From assembly GCF_002982135.1 (NCBI RefSeq), contig NZ_CP019981.1, forward strand, positions 868,001 to 932,000: a stretch of 64,000 bases of DNA. Reading direction: 5' to 3'. The translations under genes were made by a program, and so were the position numbers. The notes under the pieces were generated by a model, which saw nothing but the letters and a program-made list of their open reading frames with translations, was not told where the DNA came from and ran no database searches. Of the stretch, positions 18,639-28,566 are shown piece by piece; within the stretch, counting starts at the first letter, position 1, and each line of letters starts with the position of its first letter. The stretch comes from Pediococcus inopinatus (lineage in GTDB: Bacteria > Bacillota > Bacilli > Lactobacillales > Lactobacillaceae).

Positions 18639-19967
18639 CTATTTCTTTGCTTGGGTTCTTTTTTCATAGAATTCCCGCTCACTAGCTGCCTTTTGAGGAA
18701 GAACTAGATTTAATCCAATTCCTAAAACAGTTGCAACTGCTAAACCAGAAAACCGGTATTGCCCAAGTTTTAAATAAGCATTTCCAATTCCGATAACCAG
18801 AATTGCGGATGCAATCATCAAATTTCGTTTGATGTTAAAATCAATTTTTTCATCAATTAGCACTCGTAACCCGTTTGAAGCAATGGTTCCGAACAACAAG
18901 AAACTTATACCACCAATTACCGGGGATGGAATGCTTTGAATTAAAGCACTTAATTTCCCAATGAAACTAAAGATAATCGCAAATACGCCTGCTCCGGCCA
19001 AAACGTACACACTGTGCACTTTCGTGATGGCTAATACACCGATATTTTCACCATAACTAGTTACTGGAGGTCCACCTACAAGGCCGGCAATAATTGAAGC
19101 TGTCCCATCACCAGCTAAGGTATGATTCAATCCAGGGTCAACAAAGAAATTCCGCTTAGTTAGCTTGTTTAGTACCATAATATGTCCCGTATGTTCGGTC
19201 ATCGTGACAAAGGCGATTGGCGCCAAACTTAAAACTGCGCCCCAATAAAAATGAAAGTGATAAGTTAAAAATGGTACTTGAAATTTAGGAAGTGAGAACC
19301 AGGCTGCTGAAGCTACTCCACTAAAATCAACAATTCCCATTAAGGCCGCCACTACATAACCTACAACTATTCCAAGGAGAATTGGGATAAGACTAATAAA
19401 GCCCTTCAAATACATGTTAAATCCGATCGTAACCAATAAAGTTATCAGAGCAACGACAAAGTAGCGCCAGTCATACGTTGTTTTCCCAGATGCTAAGGTC
19501 CGCATGGTGGCATCTGTTGCCGCAGTTCCTGCCAAAGAAAGCCCAATAACCATCACAATTGGCCCCACAACAATGGGCGGAAGAATTTTATTTATCCAAT
19601 CAGATCCTACAACGCTGACCATCAAGGCAACAATTAAGTAAACTAAACCGACGGCAACCGTTCCTTGTGCGATTCCAGGATATCCGGTCGTTTTCATCAA
19701 AGCGACCATTGGCACGATAAAAGAAAAACTTGATCCCATATATGCCGGAATCTTTCCTTTAGTAATTAATATGTAAATTAAAGTCCCAACTCCGGAACTG
19801 AATAAGGCAATTCCAGGATTCAAACCTACTAAAATTGGGACTAACACGGTTGAGCCAAACATTGCGAACATATGTTGAATAGACAGACCTATCCAATGAC
19901 CTAAAGTTGGCCGATCATGAATGTCTAAGACGACATCATCATTATGAAATTCTTTTTCTTTTGCCAT
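18639..19967 (-). CDS. uraA: Uracil permease (nucleobase:cation symporter-2 family)
   Basis: A 442-residue NCS2 permease with about 14 hydrophobic segments. It imports uracil with protons across the cytoplasmic membrane. PTLGHWIGLSIQHMFAMFGST at the N-terminus and the GGPPVTSYGENIG signature in the middle are typical of UraA/PyrP rather than xanthine permeases. The frame extends to 20018, but that part overlaps the attenuator; the ATG at 19967 follows AGGAGGG. It is a single-gene unit with its own promoter, a PyrR-type attenuator and a terminator, so it should be repressed when pyrimidines are plentiful. Confidence 0.93.
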   Translation of the reverse strand: MAKEKEFHNDDVVLDIHDRPTLGHWIGLSIQHMFAMFGSTVLVPILVGLNPGIALFSSGVGTLIYILITKGKIPAYMGSSFSFIVPMVALMKTTGYPGIAQGTVAVGLVYLIVALMVSVVGSDWINKILPPIVVGPIVMVIGLSLAGTAATDATMRTLASGKTTYDWRYFVVALITLLVTIGFNMYLKGFISLIPILLGIVVGYVVAALMGIVDFSGVASAAWFSLPKFQVPFLTYHFHFYWGAVLSLAPIAFVTMTEHTGHIMVLNKLTKRNFFVDPGLNHTLAGDGTASIIAGLVGGPPVTSYGENIGVLAITKVHSVYVLAGAGVFAIIFSFIGKLSALIQSIPSPVIGGISFLLFGTIASNGLRVLIDEKIDFNIKRNLMIASAILVIGIGNAYLKLGQYRFSGLAVATVLGIGLNLVLPQKAASEREFYEKRTQAKK

Positions 19968-19980
19968 GTAAAACCCTCCT

Positions 19981-20072
19981 ATAATATTAAAACCCCTCTG
20001 AGCTATGGGCACACTCAAAGGGGTTTAGAATAAGCGGATTGATTTAACTTTATTCTAGACTACCTTTGAAGT
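19981..20072 (-). promoter_or_regulatory. PyrR-type attenuator of the uracil permease gene
   Basis: Two elements follow the promoter. First, GTC-CTGTGA-GAC (20072-20061) has the stem and CNGNGA hexaloop of PyrR-binding RNA. Second, a terminator stem AAACCCCTTTGAG with CTCAGAGGGGTTT (20026-19990, one mismatch) is followed by TTTTAATATTAT. In known Firmicutes pyr leaders, UMP-bound PyrR holds the first hairpin so that the terminator forms. The match and the gene function agree; pyrR itself is not in the window. Confidence 0.82.
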
Positions 20073-20106
20073 CTCACAGGACATCTTTAAAGGATTTGCT
20101 AAAGTT

Positions 20107-20135
20107 AAGATACACTTAATTTTAGAAAACGTCAA
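20107..20135 (-). promoter_or_regulatory. Promoter of the uracil permease gene
   Basis: Minus strand: -35 TTGACG (20130-20135), 17-base spacer, -10 TATCTT (20107-20112), placed just upstream of the PyrR-type leader. Confidence 0.78.
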
Positions 20136-20166
20136 ATTTAACGATAGAGAAAAGATTGATTTGTGA

Positions 20167-20210
20167 CGAAAACAGCTAACTAGTTTGTTTTTCCAAACCA
20201 GTTAGCTGTT
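20167..20210 (-). terminator. Terminator after the 20221 gene
   Basis: A 17-bp stem with one imperfect pair (AACAGCTAACTAGTTTG at 20171-20187 with CAAACCAGTTAGCTGTT at 20194-20210) and a 6-base loop ends the minus-strand gene, with a TTTT tail. Confidence 0.75.
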
Positions 20211-20220
20211 CATTTAACTA

Positions 20221-20526
20221 TTATTTTGTTGTAACTTTTTTCGAAGCTACGCCGTTTCGTTTAGCCGTTGATTGCTCTTTAACATCAACGTGCTTTTTCA
20301 AATACTTGATCAACTCAGATTCACGTTTAAAGATACGGGGATGCTGCTGTTTATGCAGCCTTAAATCGATCTCCCTAATCTTAATTCGCCCAGTCCAAGT
20401 ATGTGTATACTTGATAATTAAACGGTTATTCAATTCTTCTTTTCCAAATTTAAACACATAAACATTTTCAGGGGTCATTAATGGTCTGAAATAACGTTTT
20501 TCATATTTATATTTATTGGAGTTCAT
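20221..20526 (-). CDS. Unknown basic protein
   Basis: A 101-residue protein that I do not recognise. It is rich in Lys and Arg, with no membrane segment or cysteine. The core (about residues 18-76) alternates beta-like stretches (VYVFKFGKEE, RLIIKYTHTW, RIKIREIDLRL) and ends in a helix (SELIKYLKKHV); the last 20 residues look disordered. The ATG at 20526 has no Shine-Dalgarno, whereas GGAGGTG at 20562-20556 stands seven bases before an in-frame ATT at 20550 that would add eight residues. It has its own terminator and a TATAAT at 20614-20619, so it is likely a real monocistronic gene. Nucleic-acid binding is only a guess from charge. Confidence 0.6.
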   Translation of the reverse strand: MNSNKYKYEKRYFRPLMTPENVYVFKFGKEELNNRLIIKYTHTWTGRIKIREIDLRLHKQQHPRIFKRESELIKYLKKHVDVKEQSTAKRNGVASKKVTTK

Positions 20527-20613
20527 GAACTGTTTCGTTCGCTTTAAAATAATAACACCTCCAAAAAATTGTTCAAAGCGCCTTAATCACGTTCTTGTTA
20601 ATCATTATATTAA

Positions 20614-20619
20614 GCTATT
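20614..20619 (-). promoter_or_regulatory. Possible -10 element for the 20221 gene
   Basis: A minus-strand TATAAT lies about 60 bases upstream of the proposed translation start, but no good -35 is seen at 16-18 bases. The rest of 20551-20721 holds only short AT-rich inverted repeats and no clear lepA terminator. Confidence 0.4.
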
Positions 20620-20721
20620 ATTAGCAAAAAGTAAACCAATTTGATGAGTTTATCTCGCTAACTTTTTCACTAGTATGATATTCATATCCTAATGTTAACG
20701 ATTTGTAAATGCTAATAGATT

Positions 20722-22563
20722 TTACTTATTATCATTTTGTTCAGTATCAGTCTGTAAAACTGCCATGAAAGCTTCTTGTGGGATTTCTACTGTTCCAACT
20801 GATTTCATCCGTTTTTTTCCACGTTTTTGTTTGTCTAGAAGTTTAGCTCTTCGATCAGGATCACCAGTATGAATCTTGGAGGTCACATCTTTTCGATATG
20901 CTTTAATGTTAGTCCGAGAAATTATCTTAACTCCAATTGCAGCCTGGATAGGAATCTCAAAATTCTGTCGGGGAATAATTTTCTTCAGCCGACCCGTAAT
21001 TTCAATTGCCCGCTGTTTAGCAAAATCACGATGGGCAATAAAACTAAGCGCATCAACTTTTTTACTATTCAAAAGAATATCGATTTTAACCAAATCGCTT
21101 GGCCGATAGTCTTCCAATTCGTAATCTAGCGATGCATACCCGTGAGTACCAGATTTAAGTTTATCAAAAAAGTCAAAAATAATTTCAGATAACGGTAGAT
21201 AGTAAACCACATTTACCCGATAGGTATCTAAATAGTCCATCGTATCAAAAACTCCGCGTCGATGTTGGCACAGTTCCATAACTGCTCCCACATAGTCATT
21301 AGGCACCATAATTGAGGCCTTAACGAATGGTTCTTTAACATCTTTGATATTTGCAGCATCTGGCATGTCAGATGGATTTTCCACTACTTTTTCTCCACCA
21401 TCTGTTAACTCTACATGGTACGTTACGGAAGGCGCGGTAGTAATGAGATCTAAATTAAATTCTCGTTCCAAACGTTCCTGAATCACGTCCATGTGTAATA
21501 GACCGAGAAATCCACATCGGAAACCAAACCCTAATGCCTGTGATGATTCAGGCTCAAATTCAAGTGCCGCATCATTTAATTGTAGTTTTTCCAAAGCCTC
21601 CCGTAAATCGTTGAACTTCGCATTGTCAGTAGGATACAACCCAGCGTATACCATGGGACTCATTTCGCGATAACCATGCAAGGCATCTTTGGCAGGTGAT
21701 TTACTACTTGTTACCGTATCACCAACTCGTGTATCTTTGATATCTTTGATGCTAGCCGTCAAATAACCCACGTCACCAGACATTAAATAGTCTCGTTTGA
21801 TAGGTTTAGGTGAGTTAACGCCCACTTCAGTCACTTCGTACTCAGTACCACCATTCATCAATCGAATATGATCTCCAGGCTTAACCATACCATCAAACAG
21901 ACGGACACTTAAAACAACGCCTCGATAATCATCATATTTAGAATCGAAGATCAAAGCCTTTAATGGTGCATTTAAATCACCATCTGGAGCAGGAACTTTG
22001 GCCACAATCTGCTCTAAAAGCTCCGAAATTCCAATTCCCTTTTTTGCGCTCGCTAAAACGGCATCAGAAGCATCAAGTCCAATCACGTCTTCAATTTCTT
22101 GACGTACCCGTTCTGGATCTGCAGATGGTAGATCAATTTTATTAATTACAGGGACAATTTCAAGATTATCATCTAAAGCTAAATAGACGTTGGCAAGTGT
22201 TTGGGCTTCCACGCCTTGAGCAGCATCCACAACTAAAACTGCTCCTTCACAGGCAGCTAAACTTCTTGAAACTTCATACGAAAAATCAACGTGTCCAGGA
22301 GTATCAATTAAATGAAAGATGTATACTTCCCCATTCTTAGCTGTATAGTGAAGTTCTACCGCGTTTAATTTAATTGTGATTCCACGTTCACGTTCAAGAT
22401 CCATTGAATCTAATAATTGATCTTGCATGTCTCGCTTAGCCACAGTATCTGTTAATTCCAAAATTCGATCAGCCAAAGTTGATTTACCATGATCAATATG
22501 GGCAACGATCGAAAAATTTCTAATATGCCGCTGACGATCTTTTAAGTCTTTGTATTCTGGCAT
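20722..22563 (-). CDS. lepA: Elongation factor 4 (LepA), back-translocase
   Basis: A 613-residue translational GTPase of the LepA family. The G domain has G1 [10 protein letters not shown]2 in [11 protein letters not shown]3 DTPGHVDF and G4 NKIDLP; domains II, III and V and the LepA-specific C-terminal domain (about residues 490-600, with [21 protein letters not shown]) follow. It acts on stalled or mistranslocated ribosomes and in 30S biogenesis. The frame opens at 22590, but ATG at 22563 follows AGTAGGAA at good distance and gives the normal length. It has its own promoter and follows the dnaJ terminator. Confidence 0.96.
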   Translation of the reverse strand: MPEYKDLKDRQRHIRNFSIVAHIDHGKSTLADRILELTDTVAKRDMQDQLLDSMDLERERGITIKLNAVELHYTAKNGEVYIFHLIDTPGHVDFSYEVSRSLAACEGAVLVVDAAQGVEAQTLANVYLALDDNLEIVPVINKIDLPSADPERVRQEIEDVIGLDASDAVLASAKKGIGISELLEQIVAKVPAPDGDLNAPLKALIFDSKYDDYRGVVLSVRLFDGMVKPGDHIRLMNGGTEYEVTEVGVNSPKPIKRDYLMSGDVGYLTASIKDIKDTRVGDTVTSSKSPAKDALHGYREMSPMVYAGLYPTDNAKFNDLREALEKLQLNDAALEFEPESSQALGFGFRCGFLGLLHMDVIQERLEREFNLDLITTAPSVTYHVELTDGGEKVVENPSDMPDAANIKDVKEPFVKASIMVPNDYVGAVMELCQHRRGVFDTMDYLDTYRVNVVYYLPLSEIIFDFFDKLKSGTHGYASLDYELEDYRPSDLVKIDILLNSKKVDALSFIAHRDFAKQRAIEITGRLKKIIPRQNFEIPIQAAIGVKIISRTNIKAYRKDVTSKIHTGDPDRRAKLLDKQKRGKKRMKSVGTVEIPQEAFMAVLQTDTEQNDNK

Positions 22564-22597
22564 TTTATTCCTACTTTCATCTAACTTCATTCATCCT

Positions 22598-22626
22598 ATT
22601 ATAGCAACGTTTTATGACAATCTCAA
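22598..22626 (-). promoter_or_regulatory. Promoter of lepA
   Basis: Minus strand: -35 TTGAGA (22621-22626), 17-base spacer, -10 TATAAT (22598-22603), about 35 bases upstream of the lepA ATG. Confidence 0.75.
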
Positions 22627-22668
22627 TTATTGGATTTCTGAAGCCAAACGGTTCACCCAAAATTATAT

Positions 22669-22704
22669 AAACAAAAACACGTCTCACATTAGGAGTCGTG
22701 TTTT
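22669..22704 (-). terminator. Terminator after dnaJ
   Basis: AAAACACG (22674-22681) pairs with CGTGTTTT (22697-22704), and CTC/GAG continues the stem after one mismatch. The minus-strand tail is TTTTTGTTTA. It closes the hrcA-grpE-dnaK-dnaJ operon. Confidence 0.8.
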
Positions 22705-22711
22705 GAATTTA

Positions 22712-23857
22712 CTATTTAAATTTATCGAAAAAACCTGCTTTACCGCTGCCTGAAACTGTTTCTCCGCTAGCCTTTGCGAATGACCGCATAGCTTCTCGTT
22801 GTTCGTGATTCAAGCTCTTAGGGGTTGTGACATTCACAGTAACTTGTTGGTCACCGTTGCCATTGCCACGTAAGCGTGGTGCTCCTTTGCCTCTCAGACG
22901 GAAAGTTGTTCCGGTCTGGGTACCAGCAGGAACCTTCATCTTAACATCGCCGTGAACCGTCTTAACGGTAATTTCATCACCAAGAGCAGCCTGTACAAAG
23001 GTTATCGGTTGGTCTAAATAAATTTCCGCTCCATCTCGTTTGAAGACTTTACTTGGAGATACTCGGAAAATTATAAATAAATCACCATATCCGCCTTGAT
23101 TAGTGCCAGCTTCTCCTTGTCCTTGAAGACGCATTTGTTGTCCATCTTCAACACCTGCTGGAACAGTAACTTTAACTTCATGACGTTCGTTTACATGACC
23201 CGAACCGGCACAAGTAGGACATTTCTCTTTAATTTCTTTTCCAGTTCCGTGACAAACATCACAGACCTGTTGAGAAACCATTCGACCCAATGGGGTGTTT
23301 TGCGTAACTTGAATGTAACCAGCCCCATGACACTTCGAACAAGTCTCAGGGGTAGTTCCTGGTTTAGCTCCGGAACCGTTACACGTCCCACACGTTGCTT
23401 CACGATTGTACTTGATGGTTGTTTTTTTACCAAACACACCCTCTTCAAAAGTCAGATCCATTTGATACTGCAGATCTTCTCCTTGTTGAGGCTGGTTAGG
23501 TTGAGCACTACGGGTTCGACCGCCTCCGCCACCAAAGAATTGGCTAAAGATATCATCGAAACCGCCACTGTTACCACCGCCAAAGCCACCGAAGTCAGAG
23601 GAATTAAAGCCGCCTCCGCCCCCAAATCCGGCGTTTGCATCAGCAGAGCCGTATTGATCATAGCGAGCACGCTTTTGTTCATCATTTAAAACTTCATAAG
23701 CTTCATTAACGTCCTTAAACTTTTGCTCTGCGCCAGGTGCCTTATTTAAATCAGGATGGTATTTTTTTGACAGCTTACGGTATGCCTTTTTAATTTCATC
23801 GGCAGATGCGTCTTTGGATACTCCCAGGATTTCATAGTAATCTTTATTCTCCGCCAT
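22712..23857 (-). CDS. dnaJ: Chaperone protein DnaJ
   Basis: A 381-residue type I Hsp40 co-chaperone that delivers substrates to DnaK and triggers its ATPase. The J domain (residues 1-70) has the HPD motif in KYHPDLN. A long Gly/Phe-rich region (about 75-120) follows. Four zinc-finger repeats appear as [24 protein letters not shown] and CPTCAGSG, then the substrate-binding C-terminal domains. The start follows GGAGG. It is the last gene of the heat-shock operon, separated from dnaK by about 107 bases and a weak terminator. Confidence 0.97.
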   Translation of the reverse strand: MAENKDYYEILGVSKDASADEIKKAYRKLSKKYHPDLNKAPGAEQKFKDVNEAYEVLNDEQKRARYDQYGSADANAGFGGGGGFNSSDFGGFGGGNSGGFDDIFSQFFGGGGGRTRSAQPNQPQQGEDLQYQMDLTFEEGVFGKKTTIKYNREATCGTCNGSGAKPGTTPETCSKCHGAGYIQVTQNTPLGRMVSQQVCDVCHGTGKEIKEKCPTCAGSGHVNERHEVKVTVPAGVEDGQQMRLQGQGEAGTNQGGYGDLFIIFRVSPSKVFKRDGAEIYLDQPITFVQAALGDEITVKTVHGDVKMKVPAGTQTGTTFRLRGKGAPRLRGNGNGDQQVTVNVTTPKSLNHEQREAMRSFAKASGETVSGSGKAGFFDKFK

Positions 23858-23907
23858 TATGAACCTCCATTTTTATCAATAAACTTAGAATATCATAGAC
23901 TATATGC

Positions 23908-23945
23908 AATAAAAAGCCAAAGTCTGTTTTGACTTTGACTTTTTA
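23908..23945 (-). terminator. Partial terminator between dnaK and dnaJ
   Basis: On the minus strand AAAGTCAAAGTC pairs with GACTTTGGCTTT (one wobble) around a 6-base loop and is followed by a short T-run. It probably cuts down readthrough from dnaK into dnaJ rather than blocking it, since no separate dnaJ promoter is evident. Confidence 0.6.
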
Positions 23946-23964
23946 TTAACTATCAAGTAATTAA

Positions 23965-25824
23965 TTACTTGTTTTTGTCTTTGTCAGGATCTACTTCTTC
24001 AAAGTCGCCATCAACGGTTCCTTTATCATCTTTTTTATCAGATGCTGCAGAATCATCTTTACCGCCCTTAGCTTTCTCCTGTTCTTGAGCTTGTTGATAG
24101 AGTTTAACTGAAAGATCTTGAACAATCTTATTCAAGTCATCTTTCTTAGTCTTCATATCCTCAACGTTATTATCTTTTTGTGCTTTCTTCAAAGCATCTT
24201 CAGCATCCTTAGCTTTTTGAATTTCTTCTTTGGATACTTTGCCATCAAGCTCTTTAAGCGTCTTGTCAGTTGTAAAGATTAATTGTTCAACTTCGTTTTT
24301 AAGATCAACTTCCTCTTTACGTTTCTCATCAGCATCGGCGTTTTCTTTAGCTTCTTTCATCATCCGATCAATTTCTTCGTCTGAAAGACCCGAAGAACTC
24401 TTAATTGTAATCTTCTGATTCTTACCAGTTCCCTTATCGGTTGCGGAAACATTAACAATTCCGTTTTTATCGATATCGAATTTAACTTCGATTTGGGGAA
24501 CGCCACGAGGTGCCGGTGGAATGTCCGTTAATTGGAATCTTCCAAGTGTTTTGTCATCGGCAGCCATTGGTCGTTCGCCTTGAAGGACGTGAATATCAAC
24601 AGCTGGTTGACTATCAGCAGCAGTGGAGAATACTTGTGATTTACTTGTTGGAATGGTTGTATTGCGGTCAATCAACTTAGTGAAGACCCCACCCATTGTT
24701 TCAATTCCTAATGAAAGTGGTGTGACATCAAGCAAAACGACGTCTTTAACATCACCAGTCAAAACACCACCTTGGACTGCAGCACCAATGGCAACAGCTT
24801 CATCAGGGTTAATTGAATGGTTAGGTTCTTTGCCTGTCCAATTCTTAACAGCTTCTTGAACTGCAGGGATTCGAGTTGACCCACCATTAAGGATAACCTC
24901 ATCAATTTCACTGGTTGAAAGGCCAGCATCACGTAACGCATTATCTACAGGTGTCTTAGTGCGTGCAACAAGGTCTGATGTCATTTGATCAAATTGTGCA
25001 CGTGTTAAGGTCTTTTCCAAATGTAAAGGACCATTAGCCCCAGCAGAGATAAATGGTAAGCTAATTTGAGCTTCATTTACGCCAGAAAGATCTTTCTTAG
25101 CTTTTTCAGCTGCATCCTTCAAACGTTGTAAGGCCATCTTATCTTGAGAAAGGTCAACACCATTGTCCTTCTTGAACTCAGCAACAAGCCAATCGATGAT
25201 CTTTTGGTCAAAATCATCACCACCAAGATGAGTATCACCATTAGTAGAAAGAACTTGGAAAACACCATCGCCTAATTCAAGAATCGAAACATCAAAAGTT
25301 CCTCCACCAAGATCATAAACTAAGACTTTTTCATCTTTATCTTGTTTGTCTAGGCCATAAGCTAACGCGGAAGCTGTTGGTTCGTTAATAATTCGTTCAA
25401 CATCTAATCCAGCAATCTTACCAGCATCTTTAGTAGCTTGACGTTGAGAATCGTCAAAGTATGCAGGAACGGTAATAACAGCTTTTTCAACTGTGTCACC
25501 AAGATAGTCTTCTGCATAATGTTTTAAATATTCAAGAATCATTGCTGAAATTTCTTGAGGTGTGTATGATTTACCGTTTGCTGAAACGGTGTAGCCACTT
25601 TCGCCAATATGACGTTTGATGGAAACAATTGTATCAGGATTTGTAATTGCTTGTCGTTTTGCAACTTCCCCAACTTGTGTTTCACCATTCTTAAATGCAA
25701 CCACTGAAGGTGTAGTACGGTTACCTTCTGGGTTTGTAATAATCTTTGGCTTGTCGCCTTCGAGCACTGCAACTGCAGAATTTGTGGTTCCTAAATCAAT
25801 TCCAATAATTTTATTGCTTGCCAT
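23965..25824 (-). CDS. dnaK: Chaperone protein DnaK (Hsp70)
   Basis: A 619-residue Hsp70. The nucleotide-binding domain starts [18 protein letters not shown] and includes [15 protein letters not shown] and [12 protein letters not shown]. The substrate-binding domain follows from about residue 370, with a helical lid and a charged Lys/Asp-rich tail. It lacks the insert found in Gram-negative DnaK, as expected in Firmicutes. It binds unfolded peptides with ATP together with DnaJ and GrpE. The start follows AGAGGGA. It is third in hrcA-grpE-dnaK-dnaJ, under CIRCE control. Confidence 0.98.
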   Translation of the reverse strand: MASNKIIGIDLGTTNSAVAVLEGDKPKIITNPEGNRTTPSVVAFKNGETQVGEVAKRQAITNPDTIVSIKRHIGESGYTVSANGKSYTPQEISAMILEYLKHYAEDYLGDTVEKAVITVPAYFDDSQRQATKDAGKIAGLDVERIINEPTASALAYGLDKQDKDEKVLVYDLGGGTFDVSILELGDGVFQVLSTNGDTHLGGDDFDQKIIDWLVAEFKKDNGVDLSQDKMALQRLKDAAEKAKKDLSGVNEAQISLPFISAGANGPLHLEKTLTRAQFDQMTSDLVARTKTPVDNALRDAGLSTSEIDEVILNGGSTRIPAVQEAVKNWTGKEPNHSINPDEAVAIGAAVQGGVLTGDVKDVVLLDVTPLSLGIETMGGVFTKLIDRNTTIPTSKSQVFSTAADSQPAVDIHVLQGERPMAADDKTLGRFQLTDIPPAPRGVPQIEVKFDIDKNGIVNVSATDKGTGKNQKITIKSSSGLSDEEIDRMMKEAKENADADEKRKEEVDLKNEVEQLIFTTDKTLKELDGKVSKEEIQKAKDAEDALKKAQKDNNVEDMKTKKDDLNKIVQDLSVKLYQQAQEQEKAKGGKDDSAASDKKDDKGTVDGDFEEVDPDKDKNK

Positions 25825-25850
25825 TTTTATTATCCCTCTTTATATATTTT

Positions 25851-26447
25851 TTATTGTGCCACGACAACCATTGCTGGTCGTAAAACACGGTCTTTTAACA
25901 TATAACCTTTTTGTAAAACACTAACAATCTGGTCTGCTTCTTTACCATCTTCAACAGGCACTGTTTGGACTGCTTGATGAATTTGAGGATCAAAGGATTG
26001 GCCCTCAGCCTCAATCTCAGTTACGTTATTGTCTTTAAGCGCCTTACTCATATGATCATACACCATCTGGATTCCCTTTTTGAGCTGAACACCGCTCTCA
26101 TCTGAAACCTCAATGGATAAAGCTCGTTCCAAGTTATCAATAACCGGAAGAATATCTTTGGCTAAATGTTGACCATCATATTTAACTAGGTTAGCCTGCT
26201 CTTTTTCGTTGCGCTTTTGAATATTAGCAATTTCAGCCTTAGCACGAATATATTGATCAGTTATAGCATCAACCTTACCAGTTAATTCACTAATCTGCGT
26301 TTGTAACTCTTCAATTTGTTTATTTGACTTGCCATGCTTTTTAGCTTTTTTTTCTGATTTAGTTGTTGTTTCTTTGGCTGGTTTAGACTTTTCGTTCGTC
26401 TCCTCTGCCGTTTTTTCAGTTTCTTCAACTTTTTTATCTTCAGACAC
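25851..26447 (-). CDS. grpE: Nucleotide exchange factor GrpE
   Basis: A 198-residue GrpE that releases ADP from DnaK. A low-complexity Lys/Glu/Thr-rich N-terminus (residues 1-45) is followed by a long coiled-coil helix and the C-terminal beta domain with QSFDPQIHQAV and the family-typical VLQKGYMLKDRVLRPAMV. The longest frame starts with TTG at 26465, overlapping hrcA, but AGAGGTG is better spaced for the GTG at 26447, giving (M)SEDKKVEET. An ATG in between is out of frame. Confidence 0.94.
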   Translation of the reverse strand: MSEDKKVEETEKTAEETNEKSKPAKETTTKSEKKAKKHGKSNKQIEELQTQISELTGKVDAITDQYIRAKAEIANIQKRNEKEQANLVKYDGQHLAKDILPVIDNLERALSIEVSDESGVQLKKGIQMVYDHMSKALKDNNVTEIEAEGQSFDPQIHQAVQTVPVEDGKEADQIVSVLQKGYMLKDRVLRPAMVVVAQ

Positions 26448-26461
26448 TACATTCACACCTC

Positions 26462-27505
26462 TCAAATATCATCAATATCGTGGTAATAATCTATTAATCG
26501 CTGCGCTAATTCTGTTCGAAACGCACCAACCAATCCAATCATTCTAGAATATGGCATACTAGTCGGGCCTAAGATCGCAATGACACCCTTACCATGCTGA
26601 TCAACGTCATATGTGGCTGTAATCAGACTATAATTTTTCAACAAATTATTGGTAATTTCATTGCCAATTTGAACCTGGATATTCTGATCAAGTGATCCGC
26701 CTAATACATCAGCGAGATCTGTTGACCGTCCCATCAATGAATATAACGACCGAAGCGAACTTACATCAGGCTGCTTTGAAAAATCTAAAAGGTTCAAACG
26801 GCCACCAACAAAGAAACGTTCTGTAGCCGATTTCTTCAAAACATCTTCAAAGATATCTAAGAATCCATCTGGAGTTTCTATATATTTTCCGATTTGCATC
26901 GGAATATCTGTTTCCAGTCGTTTGAATACCTCACCTAATGTTAATCCCACTAGCTGATCATTAATAATTCGAATTACAGATTCTAACGCCTCTGGGTTAA
27001 CGCTGCTAGGAACCTTAAACGTGCGATTTTGAACATCACCATTATCAGTAACCAAGATCGCCATCACCCGATGATTCCCAAGCGGAACTAATCGAAAGCC
27101 TTCAAGCTTAGCATCCTTAAGCTCCGGTTTCACTGTGAAAGCAGTATAACTAGTCAATTTAGAAAGCATATCTGCAGATTCAGCTACGATATCATCAATC
27201 TCTTGAAACTGTTGATTGAATGAAGAACGAATGCGACGTAAATCACTTGATTGAACCTTATCAGGCTTCAACAAATTATCCACATAATAACGGTACCCCT
27301 TAATTGAAGGCACCCGTCCAGAAGAAGAATGTGTCTTTTTAAGCAAACCTTTTTCTTCTAATGTTGCCATTTCGTTTCGAATCGTTGCCGAACTAACGTG
27401 GATCGGTAATTGACTAACCAATGCTTTTGAGCCAACCGGTTGCCCATCGTCCGTGTATATTTGAACGATTGCTTTTAAAATCAGTAACTCTCTATCTGTC
27501 AGCAA
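26462..27505 (-). CDS. hrcA: Heat-inducible transcription repressor HrcA
   Basis: A 347-residue HrcA that binds CIRCE operators and is kept active by GroEL. The N-terminal winged helix (LTDRELLILKAIVQ, then VSSATIRNEMATLEEKGLL) is followed by the GAF-like and insertion domains. The frame opens with an ATG-like start at 27526, but that region overlaps the CIRCE element. AGAGGTG is eight bases from the TTG at 27505, and a protein beginning (M)LTDRE matches the family, so I chose TTG. The gene is autoregulated through CIRCE. Confidence 0.95.
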   Translation of the reverse strand: MLTDRELLILKAIVQIYTDDGQPVGSKALVSQLPIHVSSATIRNEMATLEEKGLLKKTHSSSGRVPSIKGYRYYVDNLLKPDKVQSSDLRRIRSSFNQQFQEIDDIVAESADMLSKLTSYTAFTVKPELKDAKLEGFRLVPLGNHRVMAILVTDNGDVQNRTFKVPSSVNPEALESVIRIINDQLVGLTLGEVFKRLETDIPMQIGKYIETPDGFLDIFEDVLKKSATERFFVGGRLNLLDFSKQPDVSSLRSLYSLMGRSTDLADVLGGSLDQNIQVQIGNEITNNLLKNYSLITATYDVDQHGKGVIAILGPTSMPYSRMIGLVGAFRTELAQRLIDYYHDIDDI

Positions 27506-27519
27506 AACCATCACCTCTT

Positions 27520-27546
27520 TTAGCACTTAGTACATTGGAGTGCTAA
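27520..27546. promoter_or_regulatory. CIRCE operator
   Basis: An inverted repeat TTAGCACTT - 9 bases - GAGTGCTAA, one base off the consensus. It lies between the hrcA promoter and its start codon, the standard place for HrcA repression of the heat-shock operon. Confidence 0.96.
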
Positions 27547-27556
27547 GACACTATTA

Positions 27557-27585
27557 AAGATACCAAATGTTTTTCTAAAAGTCAA
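27557..27585 (-). promoter_or_regulatory. Sigma-A-type promoter of the hrcA operon
   Basis: Minus strand: -35 TTGACT (27580-27585), 17-base spacer, -10 TATCTT (27557-27562), immediately upstream of CIRCE. No terminator separates it from ribF, so some readthrough from ribF is possible. Confidence 0.8.
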
Positions 27586-27608
27586 CAATAGTCAAACATT
27601 TTTTTGCA

Positions 27609-28556
27609 TTATATAGTCAAATTCGCAAAATACTGCCGAATATTCTTTTCGTCTGCCTTTAATTGATCGATTAATCCCTCTGCACCGTCAAATTTAATTT
27701 CACCACGAACATAGTGATACCAATCAACCCGAACCATTTCTCCATAAATCTCCTGGTCAAAATCAAAAATATTAATTTCTAACGTGATTGGACGATGTTC
27801 ACCAAAAGTAACGTTGCGCCCAACCGATGCCATGCCTAAATACCATTTAGATCCGATTTTGATTCGGACGGCGTAAATCCCGATCCCAGGAATCCTAGCT
27901 TTAGGATCGGATAAGATATTAGCAGTTGGAAACCCTAATGTGCGACCACGAGCTTCGCCATGAACCACTAAGCCACTAGTTTGGTAGATGTACCCAAGAA
28001 ATAGGTTGGCGTGATCTACATCACCTTGTTTTAAATCTGTTCTGATTCGCGTTGAGCTCACTTTTTCACCGTCTAAGAGAAATTCTGGAACAGTCACAAT
28101 TTCAAATCTGTTTTTAGCATACGTTGATAAATGCGCCATATCGGCAATTTTGCGGGGGCCATAAGTATAATCAAAGCCGGCCACAATCACCTGAGCGCAA
28201 AGGTCAACCATATACTGGTCGACAAAATCCTGAGGGGTCAAATTGGCCAGCTTAGATGTAAAACTCACCACATATAGTAAATCTACCCCAAATTTCTGCA
28301 TTAATTCGGCCTTTCGCTTAACCGAGCTTAAATACAGTGTGCCGTCTAACTCTGGCTTTGGAAACACAACAGACGGGTGGTGATCAAACGTCATAGCTGC
28401 AAGAGGTAACTTCCGTTGATCAGCTACTTTTCGAGCCTGTTTCAATACAGCTTGATGTCCTAGATGCACACCACCGAAAAATCCCATTGCCATAACGACT
28501 TTATCATCCGTAATTTGGTTAACGTCATACGGATGATGTAAATAAATGATTTTCAT
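27609..28556 (-). CDS. ribF: Bifunctional riboflavin kinase/FAD synthetase
   Basis: A 315-residue RibF that makes FMN from riboflavin with ATP and then FAD. The N-terminal adenylyltransferase domain has GFFGGVHLGHQ and STRIRTDLKQGD; the C-terminal flavokinase domain has GRTLGFPTAN and an LEINIFDFDQEIYG stretch. In the first motif the usual GxFDGVHLGH reads GFFGGVHLGH, an Asp-to-Gly change. The start follows AGGAG. It lies 10 bases downstream of truB, the common Firmicutes pair. Confidence 0.95.
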   Translation of the reverse strand: MKIIYLHHPYDVNQITDDKVVMAMGFFGGVHLGHQAVLKQARKVADQRKLPLAAMTFDHHPSVVFPKPELDGTLYLSSVKRKAELMQKFGVDLLYVVSFTSKLANLTPQDFVDQYMVDLCAQVIVAGFDYTYGPRKIADMAHLSTYAKNRFEIVTVPEFLLDGEKVSSTRIRTDLKQGDVDHANLFLGYIYQTSGLVVHGEARGRTLGFPTANILSDPKARIPGIGIYAVRIKIGSKWYLGMASVGRNVTFGEHRPITLEINIFDFDQEIYGEMVRVDWYHYVRGEIKFDGAEGLIDQLKADEKNIRQYFANLTI

Positions 28557-28566
28557 ACAAATTCTC

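Noticed and set aside
23096..23689. A 197-codon open frame on the plus strand across dnaJ
   Set aside because: It lies antisense to the conserved G/F and zinc-finger region of dnaJ, has no ribosome site and no recognisable motif.
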